Positions 61,028 to 64,000 of a stretch of 64,000 nucleotides of DNA are shown in pieces (within the stretch, counting starts at the first letter, position 1; each line of letters starts with the position of its first letter). The translations under genes were made by a program, and so were the position numbers. Source of the DNA: Streptococcaceae bacterium AF77-01CM03A (lineage in GTDB: Bacteria; Bacillota; Bacilli; Lactobacillales; Streptococcaceae); NCBI GenBank assembly GCA_027665725.1, contig JAQDDS010000003.1, positions 186,001 to 250,000 of the forward strand. The letters are read 5' to 3'. The notes under the pieces were generated by a model. It was not told where the DNA came from, made no database searches, and was given only the letters and a program-made list of their open reading frames with translations.

Positions 61028-62995
61028 ATGAAATCGAAAAAGTTGCTCGCAGTAGCAGGGATAACGATGAGTGCAGCTCTTCTTTTAGCGGCTTGTGGAA
61101 AGACAGAGAAAAAAGCAGACGCTCCAACAACATTTTCATACGTATATGCCATCGATCCATCAACATTGGATTATAGCGTTACAAGTAAAAGTTCAACATC
61201 AGACGTCATCGCTAACTTGGTCGACGGACTCTTGGAAAATGACAAATACGGAAACTTGATTCCATCTCTTGCTGAAGACTGGTCGGTTTCGCAAGACGGT
61301 TTGACCTACACTTACAAGCTACGTAAAGGTGTCAAATGGTATACTTCTGAAGGTGAAGAGTACGCTGAGGTCAAGGCTCAAGACTTTGTGACTGGTTTGA
61401 AGCATGCTGCTGATGGTAAGTCAGATGGTCTAACTCTTATCCAAGATTCTATCAAAGGCTTGGCAGAATACGTTAGTGGTGAAAGCAATGACTTCTCAAC
61501 AGTTGGAGTTAAAGCAATTGACGACTACACTGTTCAATACACCTTGAACAAACCAGAAAGCTTCTGGAATTCCAAGGTAACAACAGCGACTATGCTCCCA
61601 GTTAATGAAGAATTCCTGAATTCTCAAGGTAAAGATTATGGTGCAGCAACACCTTCAGGTATTCTCTATAATGGACCATATATTTTGAAGAACTTCACTT
61701 CAAAATCAGTGATCGAGTACGAAAAGAACCCTAATTATTGGGATAAAGACAATGTTAAGATTGACCACGTCAAACTTACTTTCTACGATGGTTCTGACCA
61801 AGAATCGTTGATTCGTAGTTTCTCATCAGGAGCCTATACAACAGCTCGTCTCTTCCCAACAAGTTCAAACTTTGACTCAACTAAGCAAGAATACGGGGAT
61901 AAGATTGTCTATAGCCCGCAAGAAGCAACTAGCTATTACTTTACTTTCAACGTGAATCGCCAGTCTTACAATAAAACAGCTAAGACAGATGAAGCGCAAA
62001 AGACTTCTACAAAAGAAGCGCTTCTTAATAAAAACTTCCGCCAAGCAATCAACTTTGCTCTTGACCGTCATTCTTACTCTGCTCAGATGAATGGTGAAGA
62101 AGGAGCGGACAAGATTATCCGTACTAGCCTTGTTCCTTATGACTATGTTCAAGTTGGTGAAAAGACCTTTGGTGAATTGGCTCAAGAACAATTGGTAACA
62201 TATGGAGACCAGTGGAAAGATGTAGCTTTGACAGATGGTAAAGACACTATTTACAATCCAACAAAAGCAAAAGCTGCCTTTGAAAAAGCCAAGTCAGAAT
62301 TACAAGCCAAGGGCGTAACCTTCCCAATTCATTTGGATATTCCAGTTGAACAAACAGATGTCATTGCTGTTCAACAAACCAACTCCCTCAAACAATCTGT
62401 CGAAGCAGCACTTGGAACTGAAAATGTTGTTATCGATGTACTTCAAATGACTGACAATGAGAAAATGAGTATTACTTCTCAAGCCAAGGTTCCTTCACAG
62501 AAAGACTATGACTTGAATGGAACTGGTTGGGGACCAGACTATCAAGACCCAGCTACCTATCTAAATATCCTGGATGCTAAGAAGGGTTCTGCCCTTAAAC
62601 ACTTGGGTATTACAAAAGGTAAAGATACAGAAGTCATGGCTCAAGTTGGTCTTGATGAGTACAAGAAACTCTTGGATGATGCAGCGTCAGAAACAACCGA
62701 TCTTAACAAACGCTATGAAAAATATGCCAAAGCACAGGCTTGGGTATCTGATAGCTCACTCCTCATCCCTGTAGCGTCTTCAGGAGGTTCTCCTACAGTT
62801 AGTCGTACAGTACCATTCTCGAAAGCCTACTCTCAAGTTGGTATCAAGGGAGATCCGTTTGTATTCAAAGGTTTAGAGTTGCAAAATGATATTGTGACTA
62901 CTAAAGAATACGAAGAAGCTCTCAAGAAATGGCAAAAAGAAAAACTTGAAACAAATGCTAAATACCAAAAAGAGTTAGCGAACCACGTTAAATAA
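61028..62995 (+). CDS. Oligopeptide-binding lipoprotein, AliA/AliB/AliC family
   Basis: The 655-aa ABC-transporter substrate-binding protein (family 5) has a lipoprotein signal with lipobox LLAAC (Cys23), NLVDGLLENDKYGNLIPSLAEDW and the long C-terminal helix LKKWQKEKLETNAKYQKEL. It delivers oligopeptides to the Ami permease, which also links peptide sensing to competence. Position after dexB with a second ali gene behind it matches the aliC/aliD arrangement of unencapsulated pneumococci. Exact orthology is uncertain without alignment. Confidence 0.9.
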   Translation: MKSKKLLAVAGITMSAALLLAACGKTEKKADAPTTFSYVYAIDPSTLDYSVTSKSSTSDVIANLVDGLLENDKYGNLIPSLAEDWSVSQDGLTYTYKLRKGVKWYTSEGEEYAEVKAQDFVTGLKHAADGKSDGLTLIQDSIKGLAEYVSGESNDFSTVGVKAIDDYTVQYTLNKPESFWNSKVTTATMLPVNEEFLNSQGKDYGAATPSGILYNGPYILKNFTSKSVIEYEKNPNYWDKDNVKIDHVKLTFYDGSDQESLIRSFSSGAYTTARLFPTSSNFDSTKQEYGDKIVYSPQEATSYYFTFNVNRQSYNKTAKTDEAQKTSTKEALLNKNFRQAINFALDRHSYSAQMNGEEGADKIIRTSLVPYDYVQVGEKTFGELAQEQLVTYGDQWKDVALTDGKDTIYNPTKAKAAFEKAKSELQAKGVTFPIHLDIPVEQTDVIAVQQTNSLKQSVEAALGTENVVIDVLQMTDNEKMSITSQAKVPSQKDYDLNGTGWGPDYQDPATYLNILDAKKGSALKHLGITKGKDTEVMAQVGLDEYKKLLDDAASETTDLNKRYEKYAKAQAWVSDSSLLIPVASSGGSPTVSRTVPFSKAYSQVGIKGDPFVFKGLELQNDIVTTKEYEEALKKWQKEKLETNAKYQKELANHVK

Positions 62996-63009
62996 TTTTA
63001 AACAACGGT

Positions 63010-63049
63010 GAAAGAAATCCTGATTTTATGCGGGGTTTCTTTCTTTTTT
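63010..63049 (+). terminator. Terminator between the two ali genes
   Basis: GAAAGAAATCC pairs with GGGTTTCTTTC (one G-U) and is followed by TTTTTT. Confidence 0.85.
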
Positions 63050-63155
63050 CATATACTGACGAGAGGGCAAATAATTAAATAACTTTACTTTTGGGGCGAA
63101 ATTTGGTAGAATAGCTATATGTCATAAAACCTAACATAAAAGGAGAAGATGAATC

Positions 63156-64000
63156 ATGAAACTCAAAAAACGACTGATTGGAGCGGGGTTGACGCTTGCC
63201 GCGGCGGTCTTATTGACGGCATGTGGTAAAACAGCGACAGATGCTAAAACATACTCGTCTACCTTTGGTGCCGACCCGACAACCTTCAACTACCTGTTGG
63301 ACTACTCTGGTGATAATACTGCTGTTGTAACCAACTTGGTAGATGGTTTGCTTGAAAATGACAATTATGGAAATCTCATTCCTGCTCTTGCAGAAGATTG
63401 GAGTGTTTCAAAGGATGGTTTGACTTACACTTATAAGCTTCGTCAGGATGCTAAATGGTTCACTGCTGATGGGGAAGAATATGCTTCAATTAAAGCGCAG
63501 GATTTCGTCACAGGTATCAAGTATGCAGCTGATAACAAGAGTCAAGCTCTCGATTTGATTCAGAACTCAATCAAGGGATTAGATGATTATGTGACAGGCG
63601 CAAATACTGACTTTTCAAATGTTGGTGTCAAAGCCTTGGATGACTATACTGTCCAATATACCTTGACACGACCAGAACCATTCTGGAACTCTAAGACAAC
63701 TAACAGTATCTTGTTCCCTGTAAACGAAGAATTCCTTGCTTCTAAAGGTAAAGACTTCGGAACCCTGAAACCAGATAGCATTCTTTATAGCGGACCATAT
63801 TTGTTAAAAGATTTTACATCTAAGTCTTCTATCGAATATGTGAAAAACCCACATTACTATGACCAAGAAAAAGTAACGATTGAAAAGGTAAAATTGGCCT
63901 ACTTTGATGGTTCAGACCAAGACTTGACAATTCGTAACTTTGAAAGTGGTGCTTACTCATCTGCAGGTGTTTATCCAAATAGCTCAAACTTCGCTAAGAC
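63156..64000 (+). CDS. Second AliA/AliB/AliD-type peptide-binding lipoprotein (3' end outside window)
   Basis: 281 codons are visible from ATG 63156, with AGGAG 10 nt upstream. The signal peptide ends in lipobox LLTAC (Cys23), followed by KTATDAKTYSSTFGADP, NLVDGLLENDNYGNLIPALAEDW and DFVTGIKYAADNKS, collinear with the preceding gene. The frame stays open to the window end. Either aliD or aliA of the dexB-aliA interval; the missing 3' half and next gene would decide. Confidence 0.88.
   Translation, partial: MKLKKRLIGAGLTLAAAVLLTACGKTATDAKTYSSTFGADPTTFNYLLDYSGDNTAVVTNLVDGLLENDNYGNLIPALAEDWSVSKDGLTYTYKLRQDAKWFTADGEEYASIKAQDFVTGIKYAADNKSQALDLIQNSIKGLDDYVTGANTDFSNVGVKALDDYTVQYTLTRPEPFWNSKTTNSILFPVNEEFLASKGKDFGTLKPDSILYSGPYLLKDFTSKSSIEYVKNPHYYDQEKVTIEKVKLAYFDGSDQDLTIRNFESGAYSSAGVYPNSSNFAK

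Overview
The window is a stretch of chromosome from a mitis-group Streptococcus (S. mitis / S. oralis / S. infantis type, close to but probably not S. pneumoniae). This rests on near-identity of many proteins to remembered pneumococcal ones (DnaI, SecA at 837 aa, PBP2B at exactly 680 aa, Ddl at 347 aa, NanA, AliA/AliB-type lipoproteins), on pneumococcus-like gene order in several blocks, and on a moderately A+T-rich composition. No tRNA, rRNA, CRISPR array or intact insertion sequence was recognised.

Layout. (1) 1-12.9 kb is housekeeping: dnaI (5' end off the window), a nitroreductase, der, a TPM-domain protein plus LemA pair, secA, two tandem DAHP synthases, acpS, alr, recG. (2) 12.9-34 kb is a sialic-acid/host-glycan region: a 21-codon peptide gene, acetyl-xylan-esterase-like hydrolase, sialidase NanA (LPXTG), nanE, the satABC sialic-acid ABC transporter, a YhcH/NanQ-type protein, a YesL-type membrane protein, N-acetylneuraminate lyase, a ROK N-acetylmannosamine kinase, a 2283-aa surface protein joining a trypsin-like protease to a GH29 fucosidase, and the RpiR-type regulator NanR on the minus strand. 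(3) 34-41.3 kb is cell-wall synthesis and ribosome: pbp2b, recR, ddl, murF, a YwaF-type membrane protein, then rplM-rpsI behind a structured leader. (4) 41.3-47 kb is accessory: a BOX-like repeat, then a decaying array of small immunity-type genes and pseudogenes without any toxin gene, then a DUF6287-type protein and a rhomboid-like membrane protein. (5) 47.2-50 kb is an SOS-type operon (HdiR-like self-cleaving repressor, Y-family polymerase, YolD-like protein, small protein) behind a perfect inverted repeat on its -35 box. (6) 50.1-52.35 kb is an uncharacterised A+T-rich two-gene module, followed by an ADP-ribosylglycohydrolase. (7) 53.4-64 kb has glmS, a small membrane-anchored protein, an Mga-type regulator, a DUF1846 protein, dexB and two AliA/AliB-type peptide-binding lipoproteins, the second running off the end.

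How the genes work together. NanA releases sialic acid, SatABC imports it, and the lyase, NanK and NanE turn it into N-acetylglucosamine-6-phosphate. NanR and CcpA probably control this set. Four promoters in the locus share one geometry: a near-palindrome TGAAACTACTTTCA, exactly 56 nt, the -35 box, 17 nt, then the -10 box, each unit spanning 99 nt. Two of these have a cre-like site lying on the -35 box and a third has one just after the -10 box. The fucosidase-protease between nanK and nanR would extend the same glycan-harvesting programme at the cell surface.

Most worth a second look: the exact-geometry NanR-type promoters; the two-gene module at 50.16-52.35 kb (a possible PD-(D/E)XK-like motif, glycine-rich membrane-like C terminus, six FEYEK repeats); direct adjacency of dexB and ali genes, meaning no capsule locus at the pneumococcal cps site; short leader ORFs ending inside hairpins ahead of both YSIRK/LPXTG genes; and the orphan immunity-gene array.
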